A DNA stretch of 64,000 bases from Diplolepis rosae (taxonomy: Eukaryota > Arthropoda > Insecta > Hymenoptera > Diplolepididae), in the NCBI GenBank assembly GCA_030998225.1, contig JAPYXD010000718.1, positions 558,001 through 622,000 on the forward strand. The letters run 5' to 3'. A program made the translations under genes and the position numbers. Under the pieces are notes generated by a model. It searched no databases. It was not told where the DNA came from and saw only the letters and a list, made by a program, of their open reading frames with translations. Shown here in pieces: positions 1-13,800 of the stretch. Position 1 is the first letter of the stretch, and each line of letters starts with the position of its first letter.

Positions 1-1922
1 ACTCGCGCATTACTTGATCACCTTACTAAAAGTCAGAGTTCGGAAATGTCGCGTATTACTTGGCCACCTTACTTAAAGTCAGAGTCCGAAAATCTCGCGT
101 ATTAGTTGGCACTTTATAACAATTCTTATACTCCTAACAATTCGCGCATAGCTTGGCCACTCTTTTCAAGACAGACTTCGCTTAACTCGCGTATTACTTG
201 GCCCCTTATAAAAATTCTTACACTCCTAAGAACTCGCGAATTACTTGGCCACTTTACTTTAAGTCAGAGTCCGGAAATCTCGAGTATTACTTGGCCACAT
301 TAGAAAAATTCTTATACTCCTATGAATTCGCGTATTACTTGGCCACTCTTTTCAAGACAGACTTTGTTTAACTCGCGTATTACGAGGCCACTCATGTATT
401 TATATCAGTCCTGTGGTCCATTGAACTCGTGCATTACTTGGCCACTCTTGTCAAGACAGACTTCGTTTATCTCGCGTATTACTTGGCCACCTTACTTAAA
501 GTCAGAGTTCGGAAATCTCGCGTATTACTTGGCCACCTTACTTAAAGTCAGAGTCCGGAAATCTCGCGTATTGCTTGGCCACTTTAGAAAAATTCTTATA
601 CTCCTATGAATTCGCGTATTATTGGCCACTCTTTTCAAGACAGACTTCGCTTAACTCGCGTATTACTTGGCCCCTTACAAAAATTCTTACACTCCTAAGA
701 ACTCGCGCATTACTTGGCCACTTTACTTTAAGTCAGAGTCCGGAAATCTCGCGCATTACTTGGGCACTTTACTTTAAGTCAGAGTCCGGAAATCTCACGT
801 ATTACTTGGCCACTTGATAAAAATTCTAATACTCCTAAGAATTCGCGCATTACTTGGCCACTCTTTTCAGGACAGGCTTCGTCTAACTCGCGTATTACTT
901 GGCCACTTTTAAAAATTCTTATACTCCTAAGAACTCGCGCATTACTTGGCCACTTTACTTTAAGTCAGAGTCCGGAAATCTCGCGTATTAGTTGGCCACT
1001 TTATAACAATTCTTATACTCCTAAGAATTCGCGCATTACTGGGCCACTCTTTTCAGGACAGGCTTCGTCTAACTCGCGTGTTACGAGGCCACTTATGTGT
1101 TTATATCAGTCATGAGGTCCATTGAACTCGCGCATAACTTGATCACCTTACTTAAAGTCAGAGTCCGAAAATCTCGCGTATTAGTTGGCCACTTTATAAC
1201 AATTCTTATACTCCTAACAATTCGCGCATTACTTGGACACTCGTTTCAAGACAGACTTCGTTTAACTCGCGTATTACTTGGCCACTTATAAAAATTCTTA
1301 TACTCCTAAGAACTCGCGCATTACTTGGCCACTTTACTTTAAGTCAGAGTCCGGAAATCTCGCGTATTAGTTGGCCACTTTATAACAATTCTTATACTCC
1401 TTAGAATTCGCGCATTACTTGGCCACTCTTTTCAGGACAGGCTTCGTCTAACTCGCGTATTACGAGGCCACTTATAAAAATTCTTATACTCCTAAGAACT
1501 CGCGCATTACTTGGCCACCTTACTTATAGTCAGAGTTCGGAAATCTCGCGTATTAGTTGGCCACTTTATAACAATTCTTATACTCCTAATAATTCGCGCA
1601 TAGCTTGGCCACTCTTTTCAAGACAGACTTCGCTTAACTCGCGTATTACTTGGCCCCTTATAAAAACTCTTACACTCCTAAGAACTCGCGCATTACTTGG
1701 CCACTTTACTTTAAGTCAGAGTCCGGAAATCTCGAGTATTACTTGGCCACTTTAGAAAAATTCTTATACTCCTATGAATTCGCGTATTACTTGGCCACTC
1801 TTTTCAAGACAGACTTTGTTTAACTCGCGTATTACGAGGCCACTTATGTATTTATATCAGTCCTGTGGTCCATTGAACTCGCGCATTACTTGTGCACTCT
1901 TTTCAATACAGACTTCGTTTAT
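1..1922 (+). repeat. Copy 1 of a 1.92-kb higher-order repeat
   Basis: Segment repeats with an offset of 1,922 bp. Best-matching part is about 480-1640 against 2402-3562, where long stretches are identical and differences are single bases (for example TACTGGGCC at 1037 against TACTTGGCC at 2959). Includes a shared 2-bp shortening of the core (GTATTATTGG) near 615 and 2537. The first 600 bp also match 17126-17725 with offset 17,125. Confidence 0.8.
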
Positions 1923-2248
1923 CTCGCGTATTACTTGGCCACCTTACTTAAAGTCAGAGTTCGGAAATCTCGCGTATTACTTGGCCACCTTACTTAAAGT
2001 CAGAGTCCGGAAATCTCGCGTATTAGTTGGCCACTTTATAACAATTCTTATACTCCTTAGAATTCGCGCATTACTTGGCCACTCTTTTCAGGACAGACTT
2101 CGCTTAACTCGCGTATTACTTGGCCCCTTATAAAAATTCTTACACTCCTAAGAACTCGCGCGTTACTTGGCCACTTTACTTTAAGTCAGAGTCCGGAAAT
2201 CTCGAGGATTACTTGGCCACTTTAGAAAAATTCTTATACTCCTATGAA
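1779..2248 (+). repeat. 470-bp decamer unit C-D-C-A-A-B-C-B-A-B
   Basis: Ten monomers in the fixed order that recurs elsewhere as a tandem. A second unit starts at 2249 and departs from the pattern after about 130 bp. Confidence 0.75.
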
Positions 2249-3844
2249 TTCGCGTATTACTTGGCCACTCTTTTCAAGACAGACTTTGTTTAACTCGCGT
2301 ATTACGAGGCCACTTATGTATTTATATCAGTCCTGTGGTCCATTGAACTCGTGCATTACTTGGCCACTCTTGTCAGGACCGACTTCGTTTAACTCGCGTA
2401 TTACGAGGCCACCTTACTTCAAGTCAGAGTCCGGTAATCTCGCGTATTACTTGGCCACCTTACTTAAAGTCAGAGTCCGGAAATCTCGCGTATTACTTGG
2501 CCACTTTAGAAAAATTCTTATACTCCTATGAATTCGCGTATTATTGGCCACTCTTTTCAAGACAGACTTCGCTTAACTCGCGTATTACTTGGCCCCTTAC
2601 AAAAATTCTTACACTCCTAAGAACTCGCGCATTACTTGGCCACTTTACTTTAAGTCAGAGTCCGGAAATCTCGCGCATTACTTGGGCACTTTACTTTAAG
2701 TCAGAGTCCGGAAATCTCACGTATTACTTGGCCACTTGATAAAAATTCTAATACTCCTAAGAATTCGCGCATTACTTGGCCACTCTTTTCAGGACAGGCT
2801 TCGTCTAACTCGCGTATTACTTGGCCACTTTTAAAAATTCTTATACTCCTAAGAACTCGCGCATTACTTGGCCACTTTACTTTAAGTCAGAGTCCGGAAA
2901 TCTCGCGTATTAGTTGGCCACTTTATAACAATTCTTATACTCCTAAGAATTCGCGCATTACTTGGCCACTCTTTTCAGGACAGGCTTCGTCTAACTCGCG
3001 TGTTACGAGGCCACTTATGTGTTTATATCAGTCATGAGGTCCATTGAACTCGCGCATAACTTGATCACCTTACTTAAAGTCAGAGTCCGAAAATCTCGCG
3101 TATTAGTTGGCCACTTTATAACAATTCTTATACTCCTAACAATTCGCGCATTACTTGGACACTCGTTTCAAGACAGACTTCGTTTAACTCGCGTATTACT
3201 TGGCCACTTATAAAAATTCTTATACTCCTAAGAACTCGCGCATTACTTGGCCACTTTACTTTAAGTCAGAGTCCGGAAATCTCGCGTATTAGTTGGCCAC
3301 TTTATAACAATTCTTATACTCCTTAGAATTCGCGCATTACTTGGCCACTCTTTTCAGGACAGGCTTCGTCTAACTCGCGTATTACGAGGCCACTTATAAA
3401 AATTCTTATACTCCTAAGAACTCGCGCATTACTTGGCCACCTTACTTAATGTCAGAGTTCGGAAACCTCGCGTATTAGTTGGCCACTTTATAACAATTCT
3501 TATACTCCTAACAATTCGCGCATAAATTGGCCACTCTTTTCAAGACAGACTTCGCTTAACTCGCGTATTACTTGGCCCATTATAAAAATTCTTACACTCC
3601 TAAGAACTCGCGCATTACTTGGCCACTTTACTTTAAGTCAGAGTCCGGAAATCTCGAGTATTACTTGGCCACTTTAGAAAAATTCTTATACTCCTATGAA
3701 TTCGCGTATTACTTGGCCACTCTTTTCAAGACAGACTTTTTTAACTCGCGTATTACGAGGCCACTTATGTATTTATATCAGTCCTGTGGTCCATTGAACT
3801 CGCGCATTACTTGGCCACTCTTTTCAAGACAGACTTCGTTTATC
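1923..3844 (+). repeat. Copy 2 of the 1.92-kb higher-order repeat
   Basis: Second copy. Monomer order follows copy 1; the ends are less similar than the centre, and one hybrid monomer at 2393-2438 (D-type ACGAGG core with A linker) is private to this copy. Confidence 0.8.
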
Positions 3845-4169
3845 TCGCGTATTACTTGGCCACCTTACTTAAAGTCAGAGTTCGGAAATCTCGCGTATTA
3901 CTTGGCCACCTTACTTAAAGTCAGAGTCCGAAAATCTCGCGTATTAGTTGGCCACTTTATAACAATTCTTATACTCCTAACAATTCGCGCATAGCTTGGC
4001 CACTCTTTTCAAGACAGACTTCGCTTAACTCGCGTATTACTTGGCCACTTATAAAAATTCTTACACTCCTAAGAACTCGCGCGTTACTTGGCCACTTTAC
4101 TTTAAGTCAGAGTCCGGAAATCTCGAGTATTACTTGGCCACTTTAGAAAAATTCTTATACTCCTATGAA
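3701..4169 (+). repeat. 469-bp decamer unit (one base short)
   Basis: Same ten-monomer order; the first C has lost one base (GACTTTTTTAAC). The next unit starts at 4170 and breaks off near 4340. Confidence 0.7.
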
Positions 4170-4800
4170 TTCGCGTATTACTTGGCCACTCTTTTCAAGA
4201 CAGACTTTGTTTAACTCGCGTATTACGAGGCCACTTATGTATTTATATCAGTCCTGTGGTCCATTGAACTCGCGCATTACTTGGCCACTCTTTTCAAGAC
4301 AGACTTCGTTTATCTCGCGTATTACTTGGCCACCTTACTTAAAGACTGTGGTCGGAACTATCGCGTATTACTTGGCCACTTTATAACAATTCTTATACTC
4401 CTAAGAATTCGCGCATTACTTGGCCACTCTTTTCAGGACAGGCTTCGTCTAACTCGCGTATTACGAGGCCACTTATAAAAATTCTTATACTCCTATGAAT
4501 TCGCGAATTACTTGGCCACTCTTTTCCAGACTGACTTTTTTTAACTCGCGTATTACGAGGCCACTTATGTATTTATATCAGTCCTGTGGTCCATTGAACT
4601 CGCGCATTACTTGGCCACTCTTTTCAAGACAGACTTCGTTTATCTCGCGTATTACTTGGCCACCTTACTTAAAGTCAGAGTTCGGAAATCTCGCGTATTA
4701 CTTGGCCACCTTACTTAAAGTCTGAGTCCGAAAATCTCGGGTATTAGTTGGCCACTTTATAACAATTCTTATACTCCTAAGAACTCGCGCATTACTTGGC
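3845..4800 (+). repeat. Truncated third copy of the 1.92-kb repeat, then mixed order
   Basis: Order continues to follow the 1.92-kb repeat to about 4330, then the array switches. An A monomer near 4345 is unusually diverged (GACTGTGGTCGGAACTATCG replaces the usual linker). Confidence 0.65.
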
Positions 4801-7800
4801 CACTTTACTTTAAGTCAGAGTCCGGAAATCTCGCGTATTAGTTGGCCACTTTATAACAATTCTTATACTCCTAAGAATTCGCGCATTACTTGGCCACTCT
4901 TTTCAGGACAGGCTTCGTCTAACTCGCGTGTTACGAGGCCACTTATGTATTTATATCAGTCATGAGGTCCATTGAACTCGCGCATAACTTGATCACCTTA
5001 CTTAAAGTCAGAGTCCGAAAATCTCGCGTATTAGTTGGCCACTTTATAACAATTCTTATACTCCTAACAATTCGCGCATTACTTGGACACTCGTTTCAAG
5101 ACAGACTTCGTTTAACTCGCGTATTACTTGGCCACTTATAAAAATTCTTATACTCCTAAGAACTCGCGCATTACTTGGCCACTTTACTTTATGTCAGATT
5201 CCGGAAATCGCGCGTAGTAGTTGGGCACTTTATAACAATTGTTAGACGCCTCAGTATTCGCGCCTTCCGTGGCGACTCTTTTCAGGACAGGCTTCGTCTA
5301 ACTCGCGTATTAGGAGGCCACTTTATAAAAATTCTTTTACTCCTAAGAATTCGCGCATTACTTGGCCACTCTTTTCAGGACAGGCTTCGTCTAACTCGCG
5401 TATTACGAGGCCACTTATGTATTTATATCAGTCATGAGTTCCATTGAACTCGCGCATTACTTGATCACCTTACTAAAAGTCAGAGACCGGAAATCTCGCG
5501 TATTGCTTGGCCACTTTAGAAAAATTCCTATACTCCTATGAATTCGCGTATTACTTGGCCACTCTTTTCAAGACAGACTTCGCTTAACTCGCGTATTACT
5601 TGGCCCCTTATAAAAATTCTTACACTCCTAAGAACTCGCGCATTACTTGGCCACTTTACTTTAAGTCAGAGTCCGGAAATCTCGCGCATTACTTGGCCAC
5701 TTTACTTTAAGTCAGAGTCCGGAAATCTCACGTATTACCTGGCGACTCGACAAACATTCTAATACTCCTAAGAATTCGGGCATTACTTGGCCACTCTTTT
5801 CAGGACAGGCTTCGTCTAACTCGCGTATTACTTGGCCACTTTTAAAAATTCTTATACTCCTAAGAACTCGCGCATTACTTGGCCACTTTACTTTAAGTCA
5901 GAGTCCGGAAATCTCGCGTATTAGTTGGCCACTTTATAACAATTCTTATACTCCTAAGAATTCGCGCATTACTTGGCCACTCTTTTCAGGACAGGCTTCG
6001 TCTAACTCGCGTGTTACGAGGCCACTTATGTATTTATATCAGTCATGAGGTCCATTGAACTCGCGCATAACTTGATCACCTTACTTAAAGTCAGAGTCCG
6101 AAAATCTCGCGTATTAGTTGGCTGCTTTATAACAATTCTTATACTCCTAACAATTCGCGCATTACTTGGACACTCGTTTCAAGACAGACTTCGTTTAACT
6201 CGCGTATTAGTTTGCCACTATATAAAAATTCTTATACTCAGAAGAATTCTCGCTTTTGTTGGCCACATTACTTTAAGTCAGAGTCCGGAAATCTCGCGTA
6301 TTAGTTGGCCACTTTATAACAATTCTTATACTCCTTAGAATTCGCGCATTACTTGGCAACTCTTTTCAGGACAGGCTTCGTCTAACTCGCGTATTACGAG
6401 GCCACTTATGTATTTATATCATTCATGAGGTCTATTGAACTCGCGCATTACTCGATCACCTTACTTAAAGTCAGAGTTCGGAAATCTCGCGTATTAGTTG
6501 GCCACTTTATAACAATTCTTATACTCCTAAGAATTCGCGCATTACTTGGCCACTCTTTTCAGGACAGACTTTGTTTAACTCGCGCATTACTTGGCCACTC
6601 TTTTCAAGACAGACTTCGTTTATCTCGCGTATTAATTGGCCACCTTACTTATAGTCAGAGTTCGGAAACCTCGCGTATTAGTTGGCCACTTTATAACAAT
6701 TCTTATACTCCTAAGAATTCGCGCATTACTTGGCCACTCTTTTCTGTACAGGCATCGTCTAACTCGCATATTACGAGGCCACTTATGTATTTATATCAGT
6801 CATGAGTTCCATTGAACTCGCGCATTACTTGATCACCTTACTAAAAGTCAGAGTCCGGAAATCTCGCGTATTACTTGGCCACCTTACTTAAAGGCAGAGT
6901 CCGAAAATCACGCGTATTAGTTGGCCTAATTAAAACAATTCTTATACTCCTAAGAATTCGCGCATTACTTGGCCACTCTTTTCACGACAGACTTCGTTTA
7001 ACTCGCGTATTACTAGGCCACTTATAATAATTCTTATACTCCTAAGAACTCGCGCATTACTTGGCCACTTTACTTTAAGTCAGAGTTCGGAAATCTCGCG
7101 TATTACTTGGCCACTTGATAAAAATTCTAATACTCCTAAGAATTCGCGCATTACTTGGCCACTCTTTTCAGGACAGACTTCGTCTAACTCGCGTATTACG
7201 AGGCCACTTATAAAAATTCTTATACTCCTATGAATTCGCGTATTACTTGGCCACTCTTTTCAAGACAGACTTTTTTTAACTCGCGTATTACGAGGCCACT
7301 TATGTATTTATATCAGTCCTGTGGTCCATTGAACTCGCGCATTACTTGGCCACTCTTTTCAAGACAGACTTCGTTTATCTCGCGTATTACTTGGCCACCT
7401 TACTTGAAGTCAGAGTTCGGAAATCTCGCGTATTACTTGGCCACCTTACTTAAAGTCTGAGTCCGAAAATCTCGGGTATTAGTTGGCCACTTTTAAAAAT
7501 TCTTATACTCCTAAGAACTCGCGCATTACTTGGCCACTTTACTTTAAGTCAGAGTCCGGAAATCTCGCGTATTAGTTGGCCACTTTATAACAATTCTTAT
7601 ACTCCTAAGAATTCGCGCATTACTTGGCCACTCTTTTCAGGACAGGCTTCGTCTAACTCGCGTATTACGAGGCCACTTATAAAAATTCTTATACTCCTAA
7701 GAACTCGCGCATTACTTGGCCACTTTACTTTAAGTCAGAGTCCGGAAATCTCACGTATTACTTGGCCACTTGATAAAAATTCTAATACTCCTAAGAATTC

Positions 7801-9000
7801 GCGCATTACTTGCCCACTCTTTTCAGGACAGGCTTCGTCTAACTCGCGTTTTACGAGGCCACTTATAAAAATTCTTATACTCCTATGAATTCGCGTATTA
7901 CTTGGCCACCTTACTTTAAGACAGACTTCGTTTAACTCGCGTATTACTTGGCCACTTATAAAAATTCTTATACTCCTAAGAATTCGCGCATTACTTGGCC
8001 ACTCTTTTCAGGACAGGCTTCGTCTAACTCGCGTATTACGAGGCCACTTATGTATTTATATCAGCATGAGTTCCATTGAACTCGCGCATTACTTGGCCAC
8101 ACTTTTCAAGACAGACTTTGTTTATCTCGCGTATTACTTGGCCACCTTACTTAAAGTCAGAGTTCGGAAATCTCGCGTATTAGTTGGCCACTTTATAACA
8201 ATTCTTATACTCCTAAGAATTCGCGCATTACTTGGCCACTCTTTTCAGGACAGGCTTCGTCTAACTCGCGTATTACTTGGCCACTTATAAAAATTCTTAT
8301 ACTCCTAAGAACTCGCGCATTACTTGGCCACTTTACTTTAAGTCAGAGTCCGGAAATCTCGCGTATTAGTTGGCCACTTTATAACAATTCTTATACTCCT
8401 AAGAATTCGAGCATTACTTGGCCACTCTTTTCAGGACAGGCTTCGTCTAACTCGCGTATTACGAGGCCACTTATAAAAATTCTTATACTCCTAAGAATTC
8501 GCGCATTACTTGGCCACTCTTTTCAGGACAGGCTTCGTCTAACTCGCGTATTACGAGGCCACTTATAAAAATTCTTATACTCCTAAGAATTCGCGCATTA
8601 CTTGGCCACTCTTTTCAGGACAGGCTTCGTCTAACTCGCGTATTACGAGGCCACTTATGTATTTATATCAGTCATGAATTCCATTGAACTCGCGCATTAC
8701 TTGATCACCTTACTAAAAGTCAGAGACCGGAAATCTCGCGTATTGCTTGGCCACTTTAGAAAAATTCTTATACTCCTATGAATTCGCGTATTACTTGGCC
8801 ACTCTTTTCAAGACAGACTTCGCTTAACTCGCGTATTACTTGGCCCCTTACAAAAATTCTTACACTCCTAAGAACTCGCGCATTACTTGGCCACTTTGCT
8901 TTAATTCAGAGTCCGGAAATCTCGCGTATTGCGTGGCCACTTTAGAAAAATTCTTATACTTCTATGAATTCGCGTATTACTTGGCCACTCTTTTCAAGAC
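4801..9000 (+). repeat. Copy 1 of a segment duplicated about 6.07 kb away
   Basis: Aligns with about 10870-14980 with offsets of 6,073-6,076 bp (for example 5538/11611, 7230/13305, 8066/14142). Shared tags include a D tail reading TCATGAGGTCTATTGAA with E core TCGATC (6430 and 12497) and AAAGGCAGAGT (6891 and 12966). Near 8400-8640 this copy holds one extra 92-bp C-B dimer relative to the other copy. Confidence 0.75.
5191..5277 (+). repeat. Locally degraded satellite patch
   Basis: About 87 bp with many scattered substitutions (GTTAGACGCCTCAGTATTCG, CGCCTTCCGTGGCGACTC) between near-perfect monomers. The B and C outline is still readable. The matching site in the 6.07-kb partner is normal, so the damage arose after the duplication or is a sequence error. 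Confidence 0.7.
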
Positions 9001-10870
9001 AGACTTCGCTTAACTCGCGTATTACTTGGCCCCTTACAAAAATTCTTACACTCCTAAGAACTCGCGCATTACTTGTCCACTTTACTTTAAGTCAGAGTCC
9101 GGAAATCTCGCGTATTAGTTGGCCACTTTATAACAATTCTTATACTCCTAAGAATTCGCGCATTACTTGGCCACTCTTTTCAGGACAGGCTTCGTCTAAC
9201 TCGCGTGTTACGAGGCCACTTATGTATTTATATCATTCATGAGGTCTATTGAACTCGCGCATTACTCGATCACCTTACTTAAAGTCAGAGTTCAGAAATC
9301 TCGCGTATTACTTGGCCACTTTAGAAAAATTCTTATACTCCTAAGAATTCGCGCATTACTTGGCCACTCTTTTCAGGACAGGCTTCGTCTAACTCGCGTA
9401 TTACGAGGCCACTTATAAAAATTCTTATAATCCTAAGAATTCGCGCATTACTAGGCCACTCTTGTCATGACATGCTTCGTCTAACTCGCGTATGGCGAGG
9501 CCACTTATGTATTTATATCAGTCATGAGTTCCATTGAACTCGCGCATTACTTGATCACCTTACTCAAAGTCAGAGTCCGGAAATCTCGCGTATTGCTTGG
9601 CCACTTTAGAATAATTCTTATACTCCTATGAATTCGCGTATTACTTGGCCACTCTTTTCAAGACAGACTTCGCTTAACTCGCGTATTACTTGGCCCCTTA
9701 CAACAATTCTTATACTCCTAAGAACTCGCGCATTACTTGGCCACTTTACTTTAAGTCAGAGTCCGGAAATCTCGCGTATTAGTTGGCCACTTTATAACAA
9801 TTCTTATACTCCTTAGAATTCGCGCATTACTTGGCCACTCTTTTCAGGACAGGCTTCGTCTAACTCGCGTATTACGAGGCCACTTATAAAAATTCTTATA
9901 CTCCTAAGAATTCGCGCATTACTTGGCCACTCTTTTCAGGACAGGCTTCGTCTAACTCGCGTATTACGAGGCCACTTATGTATTTATATCAGTCATGAGT
10001 TCCATTGAACTCGCGCATTACTTGATCACCTTACTTAAAGTCAGAGTCCGGAAATCTCGCGTATTACGAGGCCACTTATAAAAATTCTTATACTCCTAAG
10101 AATTCGCGCATTACTTGGCCACTCTTTTCAAGACAGTCTTAGTGTAACTCCCGTAAGACGAGGCCACTTATGTATTTATATCAGTCATGAGTTCCATTGA
10201 ACTCGCGCATTACTTGATCACCTTACTAAAAGTCAGAGACCGGAAATCTCGCGTATTGCTTGGCCACTTTAGAAAAATTCTTATACTCCTATGAATTCGC
10301 GTATTACTTGGCCACTTTTTTCAAGACAGACTTCGCTTAACTCGCGTATTACTTGGCCCCTTACAAAAATTCTTACACTCCTAAGAACTCGCGCATTACT
10401 TGGCCACTTTACTTTAAGTCAGAGTCCGGAAATCTCGCGTATTAGTTGGCCACTTTATAACAATTCTTATACTCCTTAGAATTCGCGCATTACTTGGCCA
10501 CTCTTTTCAGGACAGGCTTCGTCTAACTCGCGTATTACGAGGCTACTTATAAAAATTCTTATACTCCTAAGAATTCGCGCATTACTTGGCCACTCTTTTC
10601 AGGACAGGCTTCGTCTAACTCGCGTATTACGAGGCCACTTATGTTTTTATATCAGTCATGAGTTCCATTGAACTTGCGCATTACTTGATCACCTTACTAA
10701 AAGTCAGAGTCCGGAAATCTCGCGTATTGCTTGGCCACTTTAGAAAAATTCTTATACTTCTATGAATTCGCGTATTACTTGGCCACTCTTTTCAAGACAG
10801 ACTTCGCTTAACTCGCGTATTACTTGGCCCCTTACAAAAATTCTTACACTCCTAAGAACTCGCGCATTAC
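8783..10870 (+). repeat. Run of related words: 186, 664, 663 and 471 bp
   Basis: Word starts (C monomer after CCTATGAA or TTCTATGAA) lie at 8783, 8969, 9633, 10296 and 10767. The 186-bp word is C-B-A-B. The 664-bp word parses as C-B-A-B-C-D-E-B-C-B-C-D-E-B; the 663-bp word is C-B-A-B-C-B-C-D-E-B-C-D-E-B; the 471-bp word is C-B-A-B-C-B-C-D-E-B. Summed monomer lengths give exactly these sizes. The tag ACTTCTATG links 8956 and 10754, and ACTTGTCCAC links 9072 and 10870. Confidence 0.8.
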
Positions 10871-13800
10871 TTGTCCACTTTACTTTAAGTCAGAGTCCGG
10901 AAATCTCGCGTATTAGTTGGCCACTTTATAACAATTCTTATACTCCTAAGAATTCGCGCATTACTTGGCCACTCTTTTCAGGACAGGCTTCGTCTAACTC
11001 GCGTGTTACGAGGCCACTTATGTGTTTATATCAGTCATGAGGTCCATTGAACTCGCGCATAACTTGATCACCTTACTTAAAGTCAGAGTCCGAAAATCTC
11101 GCGTATTAGTTGGCCACTTTATAACAATTCTTATACTCCTAACAATTCGCGCATTACTTGGACACTCGTTTCAAGACAGACTTCGTTTAACTCGCGTATT
11201 ACTTGGCCACTTATAAAAATTCTTATACTCCTAAGAACTCGCGCATTACTTGGCCACTTTACTTTATTCAGAGTCCGGAAATCTCGCGTATTAGTTGGCC
11301 ACTTTATAACAATTCTTATACTCCTTAGAATTCGCGCATTACTTGGCCACTCTTTTCAGGACAGGCTTCGTCTAACTCGCGTATTACGAGGCCACTTATA
11401 AAAATTCTTATACTCCTAAGAATTCGCGCATTACTTGGCCACTCTTTTCAGGACAGGCTTCGTCTAACTCGCGTATTACGAGGCCACTTATGTTTTTATA
11501 TCATTCATGAGGTCCATTGAACTCGCGCATTATTTGATCACCTTACTTAAAGTCAGAGTCCGGAAATCTCGCGTATTGCTTGGCCACTTTAGAAAAATTC
11601 TTATACTCCTATGAATTCGCGTATTACTTGGCCACTCTTTTCAAGACAGGCTTCGTTTAACTCGCGTATTACTTGGCCCCTTATAAAAATTCGTACACTC
11701 CTAAGAACTCGCGCATTACTTGGCCACTTTACTTTAAGTCAGAGTCCGGAAATCTCGCGCATTACTTGGCCACTTTACTTTAAGTCAGAGTCCGGAAATC
11801 TCACGTATTACCTGGCCACTTGATAAAAATTCTAATACTCCTAAGAATTCGCGCATTACTTGGCCACTCTTTTCAGGACAGGCTTCGTCTAACTCGCGAA
11901 TTACTTGGCCACTTTTAAAAATTCTTATACTCCTAAGAACTCGCGCATTACTTGGCCACTTTACTTTAAGTCAGAGTCCGGAAATCTCGCTTATTAGTTG
12001 GCCACTTTATAACAATTCTTATACTCCTAAGAATTCGCGCATTACTTGGCCACTCTTTTCAGGACAGGCTTCGTCTAACTCGCGTGTTACGAGGCCACTT
12101 ATGTATTTATATCAGTCATGAGGTCCATTGAACTCGCGCATAACTTGATCACCTTACTTAAAGTCAGAGTCCGAAAATCTCGCGTATTAGTTGGCTACTT
12201 TATAACAATTCTTATACTCCTAACAATTCGCGCATTACTTGGACACTCGTTTCAAGACAGACTTCGTTTAACTCGCGTATTACTTGGCCATATATAAAAA
12301 TTCTTATACTCCTAAGAACTCGCGCATTACTTGGCCACATTACTTTAAGTCAGAGTGCGTATTTATCGCGTACTAGTGGGCCTCTTTATAACAATTCTTA
12401 TACTCCTAAGAATTCTCGCATTACTTGGCAACTCTTTTCAGGACAGGCTTCGTCTAACTCGCGTATTACGAGGCCACTTATGTATTTATATCATTCATGA
12501 GGAGGTCTATTGAACTCGCGCATTACTCGATCACCTTACTTAAAGTCAGAGTTCGGAAATCTCGCGTATTACTTGGCCACTTTAGAAAAATTCTTATACT
12601 CCTATGAATTCGCGTATTACTTGGCCACTCTTATCAAGACAGACTTCGTTTAACTCGCGCATTACTTGGCCACTCTTTTCAAGACAGACTTCGTTTATCT
12701 CGCGTATTAATTGGCCACCTTACTTATAGTCAGAGTTCGGAAACCTCGCGTATTAGTTGGCCACTTTATAACAATTCTTATACTCCTAAGAATTCGCGCA
12801 TTACTTGGCCACTCTTTTCTGGACAGGCTTCGTCTAACTCGCATATTACGAGGCCACTTATGTATTTATATCAGTCATGAGTTCCATTGAACTCGCGCAT
12901 TACTTGATCACCTTACTAAAAGTCAGAGTCCGGAAATCTCGCGTATTACTTGGCCACCTTACTTAAAGGCAGAGTCCGAAAATCTCGCGTATTAGTTGGC
13001 CACTTTATAACAATTCTTATACTCCTAACAATTCGCGCATAACTTGGCCACTCATTTCAAGACAGACTTCGTTTAACTCGCGTATTACTTGGCCACTTAT
13101 AATAATTCTTATACTCCTAAGAACTCGCGCATTACTTGGCCACTTTACTTTAAGTCAGAGTCCGGAAATCTCGCGTATTACTTGGCCACTTGATAAAAAT
13201 TCTAATACTCCTAAGAATTCGCGCATTACTTGGCCACTCTTTTCAGGACAGGCTTCGTCTAACTCGCGTGTTACGAGGCCACTTATAAAAATTCTTATAC
13301 TCCTATGAATTCGCGTATTACTTGGCCACTCTTTTCAAGACAGACTTTGTTTAACTCGCGTATTACGAGGCCACTTATGTATTTATATCAGTCCTGTGGT
13401 CCATTGAACTCGCGCATTACTTGGCCACTCTTTTCAAGACAGACTTCGTTTATCTCGCGTATTACTTGGCCACCTTACTTGAAGTCAGAGTTCGGAAATC
13501 TCGCGTATTACTTGGCCACCTTACTTATAGTCTGAGTCCGAATATCTCGGGTATTAGTTGGCCACTTTTTAAAAATTCTTATACTCCTAAGAACTCGCGC
13601 ATTACTTGGCCACTTTACTTTAAGTCAGAGTCCGGAAATCTCGCGTATTAGTTGGCCACTTTATAACAATTCTTATACTCCTAAGAATTCGCGCATTACT
13701 TGGCCACTCTTTTCAGGACAGGCTTCGTCTAACTCGCGTGTTACGAGGCCACTTATAAAAATTCTTATACTCCTAAGAACTCGCGCATTACTTGGCCACT

